64,000 bases of DNA from Mycolicibacterium porcinum. GTDB lineage: Bacteria > Actinomycetota > Actinomycetes > Mycobacteriales > Mycobacteriaceae. The DNA lies in the NCBI GenBank assembly GCA_002086835.1, contig MVIG01000016.1, positions 62,001 to 126,000 on the forward strand, given 5' to 3'. The notes beneath the pieces were generated by a model. It saw only the letters and a list, made by a program, of their open reading frames with translations. It did not search any database and had not been told where the DNA came from. Positions 63,998 through 64,000 of this stretch are shown in pieces. The position numbers and the translations under genes are program-made. Every line of letters starts with the position of its first letter. Within the stretch, counting starts at the first letter, position 1.

Positions 63998-64000
63998 CCG

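Overview
The window is a high-GC, densely coded stretch of a mycobacterial chromosome, most likely a rapid grower of the Mycolicibacterium type. The lineage evidence is protein content: a complete irtA-irtB siderophore importer, an MceA-family protein, several F420-type PPOX proteins, many fadE/ech-like genes, a treS-mak pair, a fusA2-type EF-G paralogue and a cytochrome P450 with a divergent TetR. About 70 genes are supported. No tRNA, rRNA, CRISPR array, insertion sequence or prophage was recognised. Many starts follow a TAnnnT -10 box by only 6-8 nt, the leaderless architecture common in mycobacteria, and this was used to choose start codons.

Layout. 0-6.5 kb: an ArsR/SRPBCC/nitrobindin operon, a methyltransferase, two membrane proteins with His-rich loops (one PepSY), a LuxR-type regulator, a candidate 52-aa protein and a GyrA-tower/GNAT fusion. 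6.5-13.9 kb: a TetR divergent from an epimerase/ACAD/thiolase-like/DUF35 operon (acyl-CoA or steroid-type side-chain catabolism), a Cys/Gly-rich secreted protein, and a second TetR-enoyl-CoA hydratase pair. 13.9-19 kb: TetR-irtA-irtB behind a promoter containing an IdeR-box-like sequence. 19-25 kb: amidohydrolase/AraC, DUF2127, O-methyltransferase, secreted phosphatase, small ORFs and transporters. 25-32.6 kb: a lipoprotein, an orphan MceA, TetR-SDR divergent from an AhpD-like protein across a large operator, then EF-G2 and an F420 PPOX protein. 32.7-36.5 kb: a complete polyamine/iron-type ABC importer. 36.5-50 kb: pyrE, a HugZ-like protein, treS-mak, an MFS exporter, a FadE pair, a MarR-controlled ABC exporter and glgX. 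50-57.5 kb: an ECH, pncA, a four-gene membrane/cupredoxin operon, DUF427, an exported protein, a C39-like protein and an F420 PPOX protein. 57.5-64 kb: a glycosyltransferase/methyltransferase cluster, two TetR genes and a P450.

How it works together. Most blocks are small regulator-plus-operon modules whose operators can be read directly as inverted repeats. TreS, Mak and GlgX belong to trehalose/alpha-glucan metabolism. IrtAB imports mycobactin-type siderophores. The FadE, ECH, thiolase and SDR genes are typical acyl-CoA catabolism.

The two most promising uncharacterised systems are: (i) the translationally coupled operon at 51494-55243, which encodes a polytopic protein with a duplicated Asp/His motif, a one-helix protein, a His-rich cupredoxin-like lipoprotein and a second His-rich polytopic protein, and which I infer to be a copper-linked membrane complex; and (ii) the glycosyltransferase cluster at 57640-61357, whose promoter is a near copy of the promoter, operator and start-codon region of the TetR gene at 61412.
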